From contig FUZG01000020.1 in assembly GCA_900168235.1 (NCBI GenBank), positions 1 to 32,140 of the forward strand: a stretch of 32,140 bases of DNA. Direction: 5' to 3'. The stretch is from Lachnospiraceae bacterium (GTDB lineage Bacteria; Bacillota; Clostridia; Lachnospirales; Lachnospiraceae). Position numbers and translations under genes: made by a program. Position 1 is the stretch's first letter. Every line of letters begins with the position of its first letter. The notes below the pieces were generated by a model, which was not told where the DNA came from, did no database searches, and was given only the letters and a program-made list of their open reading frames with translations. Positions 13,539-23,321 of this stretch are shown one piece after another.

Positions 13539-14468
13539 AAAAATATGTCCTTTGTGAAGAGTTTCTGCAATTATAAAGGTCAGAATAAAAATCAGAAGTA
13601 TAAATACAGTTATGTTTCCAACCCGCATATATAGGAATTCCATGATTATTCCGTGATATAAAAATATTTCATATGAAATATCACCAAAATGCTCTAGAAC
13701 AGAGTTCCTTTTTCCGATTATCATACTGAGCCAAAGTACGATCGTGCAGGTAATTACGGCTCTTATATTTTTTATTATCAGAACAATATAAGAACTGGAT
13801 ATAACTTTGGCGATCACGGTTAAAAATAAGAATGCAAAGCAGAAAAAAATGAATTTCAAGACGGCATGTTTTTGAAGCAGTGAGTCAAATTTTGACTTAT
13901 ATTCCGCATGGATCAGACCAAATACAAAGGCAAAGAGGGCACTATACCAATACGGTCTGAGTTGAACGGTGCAAAGAATGATCGCATATAGAAAAATAAT
14001 GCCGGAGCAGACGGCGATTCCGGTTTTTCGTGTTTGAGTAAATTTAAGGCTTATGTAAAAAGCTATATACATCAGCATGATCATAATTACAAACCATGCA
14101 TTGGGAATGATTGCTTTTTCGAATTTTCTTGTAAACAAATACGACATTCTATCAGTAAAAAGTCCGTCTACGGTGAGAAGTACGTAATAGATTAAGTTGG
14201 CGATAATAAATGGAACGCCAACGGATACAAACCGTTTTTTCAGAAAACCGTTCATATAATCATTTTTGTTGATCAATCCTTGCATTACACCATATCCGGA
14301 ATAAAAGAAAAAGATTGCTGTGGCGGTACTTCCTATCTGCTCAAATATAAAGTTGAAGATCGATGAACAATAAACATATTGGCTGATATGATGAAGCATT
14401 ATCATTATCGCCATGATTGCCCGGACGATCTTGCAGTTGTTGATATCCAAAAAATTTTCTCTCGACAT
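13521..14468 (-). CDS. Acyltransferase-3 family membrane protein
   Basis: 315 aa with about nine to ten hydrophobic segments. The N-terminus (IVRAIMAIMIMLHHISQY) carries the conserved His of the acyltransferase-3 family (PF01757), followed by FFFYSGYGVMQG and KKRFVSVGVPFI. Members transfer acyl groups, often acetyl, to surface polysaccharides, peptidoglycan or exported sugars; the substrate here is unknown. The C-terminus ends in LTLTR encoded by the same bases as the promoter of the PPC gene downstream, so its last residues may be a junction product. It is divergent from the DHH gene, with 93 bp between starts. Confidence 0.85.
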   Translation of the reverse strand: MSRENFLDINNCKIVRAIMAIMIMLHHISQYVYCSSIFNFIFEQIGSTATAIFFFYSGYGVMQGLINKNDYMNGFLKKRFVSVGVPFIIANLIYYVLLTVDGLFTDRMSYLFTRKFEKAIIPNAWFVIMIMLMYIAFYISLKFTQTRKTGIAVCSGIIFLYAIILCTVQLRPYWYSALFAFVFGLIHAEYKSKFDSLLQKHAVLKFIFFCFAFLFLTVIAKVISSSYIVLIIKNIRAVITCTIVLWLSMIIGKRNSVLEHFGDISYEIFLYHGIIMEFLYMRVGNITVFILLIFILTFIIAETLHKGHIFLTLTR

Positions 14469-14561
14469 AGTAAAACTCCAAATCTATTGTCTAAAATTGC
14501 ACACAGGAAGTCAGTTTACTTCAAAAATAGGGATTTGGCAATTAAGCACGGAGGTAAAGAC

Positions 14562-16070
14562 ATGGAGCTTAAAGAACTGCTTAAATTTGATGATATCGTG
14601 ATTCAGTGTCATGACAATCCTGACGCCGATGCGCTCTCTTCAGGGTATGCTCTATATTGGTATTTTAAGCATCACGGAAAAAAGGTGCGCTTCATATATC
14701 GTGGCAGAAATCCGGTAAATAAGAGCAACCTCCGAATCATGATAGATGAACTTAATGTACCGGTGAGCTATGAGCCTGATTTTTCAGAAAAACCAAAGCT
14801 TTTGATAACGGTAGACTGTCAGTATGGGCAAAAAAATGTCACGACTACAGAAGCATCAAATGTAGCTGTCATAGATCACCACAATTTTGTAAAGGAGCCT
14901 GCATGTCCTTTTGAGATACGAAATAAACTCGGAAGCTGTGCGACACTGGTCTGGGATATGATGAAAAATGAAGGTATCACGGTAGACGATGAGCCGTTAT
15001 TGTCTACGGCGCTTTATTATGGGCTTTATACCGATACAAATCACCTGTCAGAAGTGTCTCATCCTTTGGACCGCGACATGATAGACGAGCTTTCTGTACA
15101 AAAAAGTGTCATCACAAAAATGAACAATTCTAATATATCCATGGATGAGCTGCTTATAGTCGGAAGAGCGATTCTTAAAAATGAGTACGATGAAGACAAC
15201 AAGCTCCTTATTTTGAAAACTGAGGCATGCGATCCCAATATCCTCGGTGTAGTCAGTGATTTTTCCATGGAAACTGATACGGTGGATGTGTGTGTGGCTT
15301 ATTATATCCGTCCTGAAGAAGTGAAGTTTTCGGTTCGGAGCTGTATAAAAGAAGTCCATGCAAATGAACTCGCAGCATTTATTGCAGATGGCATCGGAGG
15401 CGGAGGTGGACATATATACAAAGCCGGGGGAATGATACGTCCGGAGGCGATTCCTGAACAGGGAGAACAGGGAATAGAGGAATTGATCGATGATCTTATA
15501 AGAAAGAGACTTCAAAGCTATTTTGATAAGTACGAGATCATTTACGCGGAGAAAACTGTTTTGGATACTACTGATATGGAAAAGTATGAGAAGCTTCCTC
15601 AGGAACTCGGAGTAGTGAAGCTCACAGATATTTTTCCGGTAGGAACTACGGTAGAAATCCGAACGCTTGAAGGGGATATAGGCGTAAAAATTGATGAAAA
15701 CGTATACCTGATGATAGGGGTTGAAGGTGAAATATATCCAATTAAGAAAGAAAAACTGGAAAAAAGCTACATTTTAAAAGATAAACCTTACGTTAAAGAA
15801 TTTGAGTACCGGCCAAAGATCAAAAATTTGCAAACAGAAGAGAGCAGGACAGTACTTTCTTTTGCAAGAACAGTGCTTAGTACCGTATCTACAGCAATTT
15901 ATGCAAGACCGCTTACAAAAAGCGTAAAACTCTTCACTGCGTGGGATACGGAAAAATACTATTCAGGAGAGCCGGGAGATTTTATTGCTGTTCGTGAAGA
16001 TGATCCGCATGATATATATGTGATCCGAAAAGATCTGTTTTCAAAGCTGTACCATAAATCAACGAGTTAG
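14562..16070 (+). CDS. DHH/DHHA1 phosphoesterase with an extra C-terminal domain
   Basis: 502 aa from the ATG at 14562, chosen because CGGAGG lies 8 bp upstream; the longer frame back to 14379 would run antisense into the acyltransferase. The DHH domain has all metal motifs: H17-D18-N19-P20-D21-A22-D23, D85 (TVDCQ), D105-H106-H107 and D158 (YTDTN). The DHHA1 domain has GGGGGHIYKAGG near 278-289. Relatives include nanoRNases and pApA or cyclic-di-AMP phosphodiesterases. About 170 further residues, unlike standard NrnA, include VGTTVEIRTLEGD and PGDFIAVREDDPHDIYVI. The stop lies 30 bp before a TIR-domain gene in the same direction, so the two are probably co-transcribed. Confidence 0.87.
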   Translation: MELKELLKFDDIVIQCHDNPDADALSSGYALYWYFKHHGKKVRFIYRGRNPVNKSNLRIMIDELNVPVSYEPDFSEKPKLLITVDCQYGQKNVTTTEASNVAVIDHHNFVKEPACPFEIRNKLGSCATLVWDMMKNEGITVDDEPLLSTALYYGLYTDTNHLSEVSHPLDRDMIDELSVQKSVITKMNNSNISMDELLIVGRAILKNEYDEDNKLLILKTEACDPNILGVVSDFSMETDTVDVCVAYYIRPEEVKFSVRSCIKEVHANELAAFIADGIGGGGGHIYKAGGMIRPEAIPEQGEQGIEELIDDLIRKRLQSYFDKYEIIYAEKTVLDTTDMEKYEKLPQELGVVKLTDIFPVGTTVEIRTLEGDIGVKIDENVYLMIGVEGEIYPIKKEKLEKSYILKDKPYVKEFEYRPKIKNLQTEESRTVLSFARTVLSTVSTAIYARPLTKSVKLFTAWDTEKYYSGEPGDFIAVREDDPHDIYVIRKDLFSKLYHKSTS

Positions 16071-16100
16071 AAGCATTAATAATACGTGAGGTGCAGGTGC

Positions 16101-17840
16101 ATGAGTAAATCACAGCATTACAATGCTTTTATAAGTTACAGACATTCAAAATTGGATAGTTCAGTGGCGATATCGCTCCATCGAAAGTTGGAGCGATTTA
16201 GGCTGCCCGGAAATCTTAGAAAAGATTATCCGAAGGATAAATGGAAGATTGAGCGTGTTTTTAGAGATGAGGACGAGCTTCCGCTGGCAGATAATCTTTC
16301 AGATCCCATAGAGGAAGCTCTAAAAAACAGTGACTTTCTTATTGTCATATGTACACCTCGACTGCCGGAATCCAAATGGTGCGCAAAGGAGATAGAAACT
16401 TTCAAAAAGCTTCATGGTCAGGATCATATCCTTGCGGTACTTGCAGAGGGTGAACCGGATGACTCATTTCCGGATGCAATATGCTATAAGGAAATCGAAA
16501 AGATTGATGAAAACGGTAAAAGTACCGTCGAAAGAGTGAGCATAGAGCCTCTGGCGGCAGATGTGCGCTCTGATGATCCGCGAAAAAGAAATAAAATGCT
16601 CGACGATGCTGTATTACGTATGGCTGCGCCTATGTATGGACTTGGGTATGATGACTTAAAGCAGAGGCATCGTGAACAGAGGATAAAGAGAATAGCGTCT
16701 GTAAGCGCTCTGGCAGCGGGAGTGTTTTTTATATTCGGAATGATTTGTATGATACTCGGGCTAAAGATCAATGCTCAGAAAAATCTCATTGCCGAACAGC
16801 ATGTGAAGCTGGAAAAACAGTATAGAGAAGAGCAGATAAAATATGCGGAGTCAATGGCTGTTGTCACGGATACGCTGCTTAAGGAAGGGCTCAGACAGGA
16901 TGCGGTATATGCTGTGCGCAATGCAATGCCGGATACTATAAATGATGAAACTGTCCCTTATGTTCCATCGACGCAGTATGCCCTTAGCAAGGCGCTTGGA
17001 AAATACACCATGTACAATTACGTGCCCATAGGCAAGGAAGAACTTCCGGAAAATGATGACTTCTGGAATGATCCGGGAAAATACAGAACGCTTGAAAGTA
17101 GTCTTGCAGATCAATATGTCATCATGGCTGAGGAAAGAGGTGATTCCAAAGTTATCATTTTGACTAGCAGCTGCCGGCTTTATCTCTACGATCCTGCAGA
17201 AAATCTCTTACTGGATTATACCTACACATGGTTTTCAGATCCGCCCACAGAGTATGTGCTGGGAGCCGCCATAAAGGATAACAGATTATATATATGGTTT
17301 TCGGATGCTGATTACATGGCTGTTTATGAGTGGATAGGAATAGAGGAGTATAAAAAAGCCGGTTCGATCAATTATGAGGATCGGAGAGAAAAGATAGGTA
17401 CTCGCATAGAAGACGGAGAGGAAGTGGTCTCCGATGACGGGAAATATATCATGACAACCGGTCCAAATCATACGCTTCTGCTAAAAAATGCAGAAACAAA
17501 AGAAAATGTAAAAACACTGTACGATATGAGAGGCGGTTACACGGCACTTAAGGAATTGTCAGGAATAGGTGGATATATGCTTGTATCTGACGGGAAATAC
17601 TCCTATCAGTTGGATCAGGATCTGAATATCATAGCAGAGGTGCCGTATTTTTATGATTACGATGCTGATAACAAGGCATTTTTCCAATACTACTACGTAT
17701 CAGATGCACAAGACTATGACCTGTATAGCGTCAAAACAGTATCTTACGATTCTCTCATTAAAGAAGCTGATGAGCTTCTATCCGATTATCATCCGTCTGA
17801 GGAAGTGCTCGATAGGTATGGGATGATGAGGGAAAAATAG
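16101..17840 (+). CDS. TIR domain - transmembrane - beta-propeller-like protein
   Basis: 579 aa from the ATG at 16101, with GTGAGGTG upstream. Residues 5-130 form a TIR domain: HYNAFISYRHSKLD, VFRDEDELP, NSDFLIVICTPRLPESKWCAKEIETF, with E97 at the position of the catalytic Glu in NADase TIRs. A linker and a single membrane segment at about 198-222 follow, then a coiled stretch and about 300 residues of repeated beta blades (RLYLYDPAENLLLDYTYTW, NRLYIWFSDADYMAVYEW, KYIMTTGPNHTLLLKNAE, GYMLVSDGKYSYQLDQD). This suggests TIR signalling inside the cell tied to an outward-facing propeller sensor. Bacterial TIR proteins often cleave NAD in phage defence; that role is inferred. Confidence 0.88.
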   Translation: MSKSQHYNAFISYRHSKLDSSVAISLHRKLERFRLPGNLRKDYPKDKWKIERVFRDEDELPLADNLSDPIEEALKNSDFLIVICTPRLPESKWCAKEIETFKKLHGQDHILAVLAEGEPDDSFPDAICYKEIEKIDENGKSTVERVSIEPLAADVRSDDPRKRNKMLDDAVLRMAAPMYGLGYDDLKQRHREQRIKRIASVSALAAGVFFIFGMICMILGLKINAQKNLIAEQHVKLEKQYREEQIKYAESMAVVTDTLLKEGLRQDAVYAVRNAMPDTINDETVPYVPSTQYALSKALGKYTMYNYVPIGKEELPENDDFWNDPGKYRTLESSLADQYVIMAEERGDSKVIILTSSCRLYLYDPAENLLLDYTYTWFSDPPTEYVLGAAIKDNRLYIWFSDADYMAVYEWIGIEEYKKAGSINYEDRREKIGTRIEDGEEVVSDDGKYIMTTGPNHTLLLKNAETKENVKTLYDMRGGYTALKELSGIGGYMLVSDGKYSYQLDQDLNIIAEVPYFYDYDADNKAFFQYYYVSDAQDYDLYSVKTVSYDSLIKEADELLSDYHPSEEVLDRYGMMREK

Positions 17841-17865
17841 TATAAATATTCCAAAAGTGCAAGAA

Positions 17866-17910
17866 AAAAGAGAAAGAACTGTCTATTCAAAAAACAGTTC
17901 TTTCTCTTTT
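17866..17910 (+). terminator. Strong terminator after the TIR gene
   Basis: A perfect 17-bp stem (AAAAGAGAAAGAACTGT with its complement at 17894-17910), ending in TTTT. Confidence 0.85.
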
Positions 17911-17938
17911 GGTCTTTAACGCATGGGCAGTTTTTAGG

Positions 17939-17975
17939 AAATCCCCGAAGTTTAAGGCTTCGGGGATTTTTTTTG
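17939..17975 (+). terminator. Second terminator in tandem
   Basis: Stem AAATCCCCGAAG/CTTCGGGGATTT with a 7-nt loop and eight T. With the hairpin at 17866 it makes a double stop after the DHH-TIR pair. Confidence 0.85.
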
Positions 17976-18116
17976 TGAATTATTTTCAGCAAATCTTTAA
18001 CTAATATTTAGGTTCTCTTAAATTTACTCATGATAAAATGATAATAGGGTCAAAATGTTCAGTTATACATTAAATCCATAAACTATAAAGCATGATCATA
18101 TTTATCAGGAGGAAAT

Positions 18117-19817
18117 ATGATAAAGAATATTAATAGAACTGCGCGAAAGATTGCAGTAGGCGTACTTATAGCGTCCTTAGCTGTGTCATCATATGGATGT
18201 GGTGCAAAAAATGGTACAGGGGAGAGTAAGACATCAACAGAAGCGACCGAGGCATCGACTGAGTCTTCGGAGCAGGCGAAAGAAACTACATCGGGTGATC
18301 GCGAAAGTACAGAAAGCACCGAAGACAATAAAGCTTCAACAACGGAGATAACATTGATAAATCATCCGCTCACATCGCAGATCGATGGGAAAGATATGGC
18401 AAGCGGTTTTTATCCGGAGATCATCCTGCCGGACGGTATGGCGGAGAAATATCCGAAGCTTGATGAAGCTGTAAAAGAGCAGAATGATAACTGGAAAAAA
18501 GATGCAGAAGACAGTGTTGCGGAGTACGCAGTCTGGGCTTCTGAATATTCATTCGGCGGGATACCTTTCAGTTATGAAGTCAGCGCAGAAATCAAACGTG
18601 CAGACGATAAACTGTTTTCTGTCCTTGTGAGTTTTATGCAAAACAGCGGCGGAGCTCATCCAAATCACGGGAATTATACGATAAACTTTGATCCTGTGAC
18701 AGGAGAAAATCTGCCTATTTCAAAAATTCTTGAAAAATCAGATGATCTTCCGAAAATCATTAGAACAAAAATGGAAGAACAGACCCCGGGAATAATGGAA
18801 GAAGTAGACAGTTTCCATTATGGGGATGGTGAAGTTTTTGCCGATAAGCTGGCAGAAAACAGCTATAGCTGGACACTTACGGATAAAGGTTTGCATATCT
18901 ATTTTTCGCCCTATGAGATCGCTTCATATGCGGCAGGATATTTTGATGTGATCATCGGGAATGATGAAAAAGACGGACTGATAAAAGACGAGTACAAGAT
19001 AAGCGAAAAGCAGGATTTAGAACATCTTGTGAAAAATGTAGATGGCGAATCTGTAAAAGTTGAGCCAAAATATGATGATGGCGATGACGGTTCAGATATG
19101 GGAAATGAATCAAGTGCTGTTACGATCGTTAATCCCGGATGGAAAAAGTATTGCAGGGATGAGGATGCTAAAAAGGATATAGTTCCTGTGAAACTCATTC
19201 AGACTTCGAGAAAATCATCGGACTGGCTGGATGCGAGCGTGTGGGCTGATGAAAACGGATTTGAAGTGGCTCGTTTCCCGTATTCGGATGGAACCTATAC
19301 ATATCATGGGCTGGCAAATTATTCAGTTTACGATTATATGTACTCAGAACTGCAGATATATGACGCTGATGATAAAGAACTTCTCTATGACTATGATCTA
19401 AATGTATTATGCAATGGACCTGATGAAGCAGAAGGAACTCGTTCAGGCGCAGGACAATACATTTATTGGGCGCAGATCGTTGACAATATTTTGTACGTAT
19501 CTGTAGGACACGGCGGTTATTCTTCTGAGGAGAAAAACTCAAACTACATGGTGGCGATAGATCTCAGTGACAATTCAGTTTTATGGAGGAGTGATCCGCT
19601 TGTGAGCAACGCATCAAATTTCAAGATAGTGGGAGATACGATTATTTGTGGTTACGGTTTCACAGCTGAACCGGACTACATTTATCTGCTGAATAGATAT
19701 ACGGGCGATAAAGTATCATCCATCGATGTAGCTTCCGCACCGTACCAGTTTGAGATCGTAGATAAGAGACTGTATGTAGCAACATATGATACAGCGTATG
19801 AATTTATGATCAAATAA
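18117..19817 (+). CDS. DUF3298/RsiV-like lipoprotein
   Basis: 566 aa. The signal ends in the lipobox SSYGC (C28), followed by a Ser/Thr/Glu-rich linker to about residue 75. A DUF4163/DUF3298-type domain as in anti-sigma factor RsiV follows: FSVLVSFMQNSGGAHPNHGNYTINFDPVTGENL and FSPYEIASYAAGYFDVII. RsiV binds lysozyme, so ligand binding at the cell surface is possible, but there is no sigma factor gene next to it. The C-terminal 230 residues look like beta-propeller repeats (LYVSVGHGGYSSEE..., IYLLNRYTGDKVSSIDV...). The ATG follows AGGAGG. It stands alone between terminators. Confidence 0.8.
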   Translation: MIKNINRTARKIAVGVLIASLAVSSYGCGAKNGTGESKTSTEATEASTESSEQAKETTSGDRESTESTEDNKASTTEITLINHPLTSQIDGKDMASGFYPEIILPDGMAEKYPKLDEAVKEQNDNWKKDAEDSVAEYAVWASEYSFGGIPFSYEVSAEIKRADDKLFSVLVSFMQNSGGAHPNHGNYTINFDPVTGENLPISKILEKSDDLPKIIRTKMEEQTPGIMEEVDSFHYGDGEVFADKLAENSYSWTLTDKGLHIYFSPYEIASYAAGYFDVIIGNDEKDGLIKDEYKISEKQDLEHLVKNVDGESVKVEPKYDDGDDGSDMGNESSAVTIVNPGWKKYCRDEDAKKDIVPVKLIQTSRKSSDWLDASVWADENGFEVARFPYSDGTYTYHGLANYSVYDYMYSELQIYDADDKELLYDYDLNVLCNGPDEAEGTRSGAGQYIYWAQIVDNILYVSVGHGGYSSEEKNSNYMVAIDLSDNSVLWRSDPLVSNASNFKIVGDTIICGYGFTAEPDYIYLLNRYTGDKVSSIDVASAPYQFEIVDKRLYVATYDTAYEFMIK

Positions 19818-19832
19818 ATGTGTTTAAAAAGA

Positions 19833-19873
19833 GGAAGAACAAAACCTGAAAAGGTGATGTTCTTCCTTATTTT
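19833..19873 (+). terminator. Terminator after the RsiV-like gene
   Basis: GGAAGAACA/TGTTCTTCC with a small inner CCT/AGG stem, then TTATTTT. Confidence 0.8.
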
Positions 19874-19897
19874 GTCTGATATGAAATTAAAATATTA

Positions 19898-21247
19898 TCA
19901 CTGAGGATGTTTAACTTCCATGTTCTGAGGAAGTACATAGCTCAGGATCATTGAAACAACGAATACTATAGCAACTACATTTCCGCTAAATACATCCTGC
20001 ACGATCTTCGGGAAAACGTGCCAGATATCCTGCTCGGATGCGGCAGTCAGACCAACACCGAGAGCCAGTGACAGAGATGCGATAGTTACATTTCTCTGGT
20101 TAAATCCGCATGATGCGATCATCTGCATACCTGAAAGAAGAATCTGACCAAACATCATGATCGTACATCCGCCAAGAACGGCCTGCGGAAGAGAAGCGAA
20201 GAAGTTTCCGATAGGCGGGATAAGTCCTGCAAGTATCATCGCTGCAGCACCGGTCATAATGGTAAATCTGTTCACAACCTTGGTCATAGTGATAAGACCA
20301 ACATTCTGTGAGAAGGATGTGACAGGCGGGCATGAAAACAGTGATGAAATAGCAGAAGCGTATCCATCAACAGCAAGCGAACCGGAAACTTCATCCTGTG
20401 TGATCTGGCGGTTTAATCCGCCGGAAACCATAGCAGATGTATCACCGATAGTTTCTGCTGCAGAAACAAGGAAGATCACGCATACAGAAAGGATTGCGCC
20501 GATCCTGAACTGAGGGGTGAACATAAGCAGGTGAGGCAGGGAAATAATGCCGCCTGACATTATGGCGCTAAGGTCAACCTTTCCGAGGAAAATAGAAAGA
20601 ACATAGCCTGAAATAAGCCCTGCAAGTACAGAAAGCTGTTTCAGGTAGCCCTTAGCCAATGCAGACCATACAAGGCATACAGCCAGGGTAAAAGCACCGA
20701 TACTCAGATTAGTCACGGAACCAAAGTCCTCGGCATATCCGCCTCCAAAAGATCGGATTCCAACGGTAAAAAGAGAAAGTCCGATACCGGTAACGACGGA
20801 AGCAGAAACAATAGGTTTAATGTATTTTAGGAGTGCGCGTCCAAATAAGCCGAGTGTTCCCTCCATGATACCGCCGACCAGAACTGCACCCAGCATAGTA
20901 GGATATCCATAATTTGCAGCAATGGAGCACAGGATAGTTACAAATGTAAAGCTTACGCCCATAACTATCGGAAGTCCGGAACCTACTTTCCACACGGGAT
21001 AAAGCTGCAGCATTGTAGCTATTCCTGCAATAAACATGGCGTTCTGCAGGAGCATACCGATCTGGACCTGAGAAAGTGCAGGCTGAGCGGCAGCTGCAAC
21101 TATCGTAATGGGTGCAAGGTTTGATACAAACATAGCCAGAACATGCTGGAGACCAAAAGGAATGGCCTTTGCTAAAGGAACCCGTCCTTCGAGTCTGTAA
21201 ATGTTTTCGATGCTGGCTGATGGAACACTGCTGCTTTTAATTGTCAT
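19898..21247 (-). CDS. NCS2-family purine (xanthine/uracil) permease
   Basis: 449 aa with about 12 to 14 membrane segments. NCS2 (PF00860) landmarks are VPLAKAIPFGLQHVLAMF near the start, AETIGDTSAMVSGGLNR in the substrate-site helix and the signature QNVGLITMTKVVNR. The last two together point to the xanthine/uric acid branch rather than the uracil branch, which is an inference. It imports a nucleobase by proton or sodium symport. The ATG has GGGAGGAG upstream. I looked for a purine riboswitch in the 300-bp leader and did not see its conserved core. Confidence 0.9.
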   Translation of the reverse strand: MTIKSSSVPSASIENIYRLEGRVPLAKAIPFGLQHVLAMFVSNLAPITIVAAAAQPALSQVQIGMLLQNAMFIAGIATMLQLYPVWKVGSGLPIVMGVSFTFVTILCSIAANYGYPTMLGAVLVGGIMEGTLGLFGRALLKYIKPIVSASVVTGIGLSLFTVGIRSFGGGYAEDFGSVTNLSIGAFTLAVCLVWSALAKGYLKQLSVLAGLISGYVLSIFLGKVDLSAIMSGGIISLPHLLMFTPQFRIGAILSVCVIFLVSAAETIGDTSAMVSGGLNRQITQDEVSGSLAVDGYASAISSLFSCPPVTSFSQNVGLITMTKVVNRFTIMTGAAAMILAGLIPPIGNFFASLPQAVLGGCTIMMFGQILLSGMQMIASCGFNQRNVTIASLSLALGVGLTAASEQDIWHVFPKIVQDVFSGNVVAIVFVVSMILSYVLPQNMEVKHPQ

Positions 21248-21548
21248 AGATTCTCTCCTCCCGTTGTTTTCGACAAAATATGTAAAAAAGCAAGCTGTTT
21301 ATTGTTTAAAAATATTGTAATGTTCTGACGTATTGTAATCTATAAGCAAAATAGCAGAAAAATGTACATTAAATTGTGAAATATGCTGTGCTGCAGCGTC
21401 AACGTGCGTATTTATAAGGAGTGCATAATCTGATTGAAAGTAAGTGAATAGAACTTCATAAAGTGGTACAATAAAATAGATTTAAATTCCCCAAAAACTG
21501 TATGAAAACAGGTCAGGGTTAAAAATTATATTAGAAAAGAAAGGGATT
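21248..21548. other. Divergent intergenic region
   Basis: AT-rich DNA between the permease and pgcA, which are divergently transcribed. It must hold both promoters, but no -35/-10 pair stands out clearly. TACAAT near 21467 on + is a possible -10. No riboswitch or long inverted repeat was recognised. Confidence 0.4.
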
Positions 21549-23234
21549 ATGATGTACAGAGAAGAGTATGAAAAATGGCTTCAGGCGGAGCTTATTGACA
21601 TTGATCTGAAAAAAGAACTGCTTGATATCGCAAATGATGAAGAAGCAATAAAAGAGCGTTTTGCAGTTGCGCTTCAGTTTGGAACAGCAGGACTCAGAGG
21701 CACTCTTGGCGCCGGAACAAACAGAATGAATATCTGGGTTGTACGTCAGGCAACACAGGGCGTGGCTGACTGGGTAAAGACTCAGGGCGGTACGCAGACT
21801 GTTGCTATCAGCTATGACAGTCGTCTTAAAGGCTGGAATTTTGCGAGAGAGGCAGCGGGAGTACTCGCAGCAAACGGCATAAATGTACGTATTTATGATG
21901 AGCTTATGCCTGTTCCTGCACTCAGCTTTGCAACAAGATATTACAAGTGCAATGCAGGTATCATGGTAACAGCTTCTCACAATCCTGCAAAATACAATGG
22001 ATATAAAGCATACGGTCCTGACGGATGCCAGATGACAGACGATGCGGCAGCAATAGTTTATGATTCAATTCAGAAGACTGATGTGCTCACAGGTGCAAAG
22101 TACATGGACTTTGCGGCAGGCGTAGAAAAGGGCCTCATCAAGTTTGTAGGCGAGGACTGCAAAAACGCTCTGTACGCAGCTATTGAAGATAGACAGGTTC
22201 GTCCGGGTCTCTGCAAGACAGCAGGACTTAAGCTTGTTTACTCACCCCTTAACGGAACAGGTCTCGTTCCTGTAACAAGAGTCCTGAAAGATATGGGTAT
22301 CGATGATATCACTATCGTTCCCGAGCAGGAGTATCCTAACGGCTACTTCACAACATGCTCTTATCCGAATCCGGAGATTTTTGAGGCCCTTGAAAAGGGT
22401 CTTGAGCTTGCAAAGGAAGTTGGAGCAGATCTCATGCTCGCAACAGATCCGGATGCAGACCGTGTAGGTATCGCTATGAAGTGCCCGGATGGTTCATACG
22501 AGCTTGTTAGCGGAAATGAGATGGGAGTCCTTCTCCTTGACTATATCTGCGCAGGAAGGATCGAAAAGGGTACTATGCCGAAGAATCCGGTAGCAGTTAT
22601 GTCTATCGTTTCCACACCGCTTGCAGTAAAGGTTGCAGAGCACTATGGAGTTGAGCTTCGCCAGACCCTTACAGGATTCAAGTGGATCGGTGATCAGATC
22701 GCTCAGCTTGAGGCAGCAGGCGAAGTTGACAGATTTATCTTTGGATTCGAGGAAAGCTATGGCTACCTTGCAGGTCCTTATGTAAGAGATAAGGATGCGG
22801 TTATCGGATCAATGCTCATCTGTGAGATGGCAGCTTATTACAGAAGTATCGGCTCCTCCATCAAGCAGCGTCTAGAGGAGATCTACAAAGAATACGGCAG
22901 ATATCTGAATAAGGTAGACAGCTACGAGTTCCCGGGCCTTACAGGTATGGACAAGATGAACTCCATCATGGCATCTCTCAGAGAGAATGCACCGAAGGAC
23001 TTCGCAGGTGATGCAGTCGTAACTGTAACAGACTATACAAAGCCGGAAGAAACAGGCCTTCCGAAGGCAAATGTTCTGATCTATGGTCTGGAGAGCGGTT
23101 CAACAGTAGTTATCCGTCCTTCCGGAACAGAGCCGAAGATCAAGGCATACTACACAACAAAGGGCAGTGACCTTGCAGGCGCACAGGCTGCAAAGGATAA
23201 GCTTGCAGGAGCAGTAAAACCGCTTTTTGCATAA
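21549..23234 (+). CDS. pgcA: Alpha-phosphoglucomutase / phosphomannomutase
   Basis: 561 aa, the usual length for the PgcA-type phosphohexomutases of Firmicutes. It interconverts glucose 1-phosphate and glucose 6-phosphate in the cytoplasm. The phosphoserine loop TASHNPAKYNGYK has S143; the metal loop is DPDADRVG; the sugar-binding loop is GFEESYGY; the phosphate-binding loop is RPSGTEPKIKAYY. Two Met codons open the frame (21549 and 21552), either usable. Codon use is more biased (GCA, CTT, AAG) than in the left part of the window, as expected for a highly expressed gene. A terminator follows at 23269. Confidence 0.95.
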   Translation: MMYREEYEKWLQAELIDIDLKKELLDIANDEEAIKERFAVALQFGTAGLRGTLGAGTNRMNIWVVRQATQGVADWVKTQGGTQTVAISYDSRLKGWNFAREAAGVLAANGINVRIYDELMPVPALSFATRYYKCNAGIMVTASHNPAKYNGYKAYGPDGCQMTDDAAAIVYDSIQKTDVLTGAKYMDFAAGVEKGLIKFVGEDCKNALYAAIEDRQVRPGLCKTAGLKLVYSPLNGTGLVPVTRVLKDMGIDDITIVPEQEYPNGYFTTCSYPNPEIFEALEKGLELAKEVGADLMLATDPDADRVGIAMKCPDGSYELVSGNEMGVLLLDYICAGRIEKGTMPKNPVAVMSIVSTPLAVKVAEHYGVELRQTLTGFKWIGDQIAQLEAAGEVDRFIFGFEESYGYLAGPYVRDKDAVIGSMLICEMAAYYRSIGSSIKQRLEEIYKEYGRYLNKVDSYEFPGLTGMDKMNSIMASLRENAPKDFAGDAVVTVTDYTKPEETGLPKANVLIYGLESGSTVVIRPSGTEPKIKAYYTTKGSDLAGAQAAKDKLAGAVKPLFA

Positions 23235-23268
23235 AAATGTAAAGACGCGGAGTTCCTTGAGAGCGTCA

Positions 23269-23297
23269 CAGGGACCGGGTGACTGGTCCCTGTTTTT
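23269..23297 (+). terminator. Terminator after pgcA
   Basis: CAGGGACC/GGTCCCTG with an 8-nt loop, then TTTTT. Confidence 0.85.
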
Positions 23298-23321
23298 ACC
23301 TCAGTGGGATCAGAGGTGGAG

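Noticed and set aside
14379-14561. Upstream extension of the DHH protein
   Set aside because: The extra 61 codons are antisense to the acyltransferase start and the strong ribosome site is at 14550, just before the ATG at 14562.
21248-21548. Possible purine riboswitch upstream of the NCS2 permease
   Set aside because: The minus-strand leader lacks the conserved purine-aptamer core and loop pairs as far as I can see.
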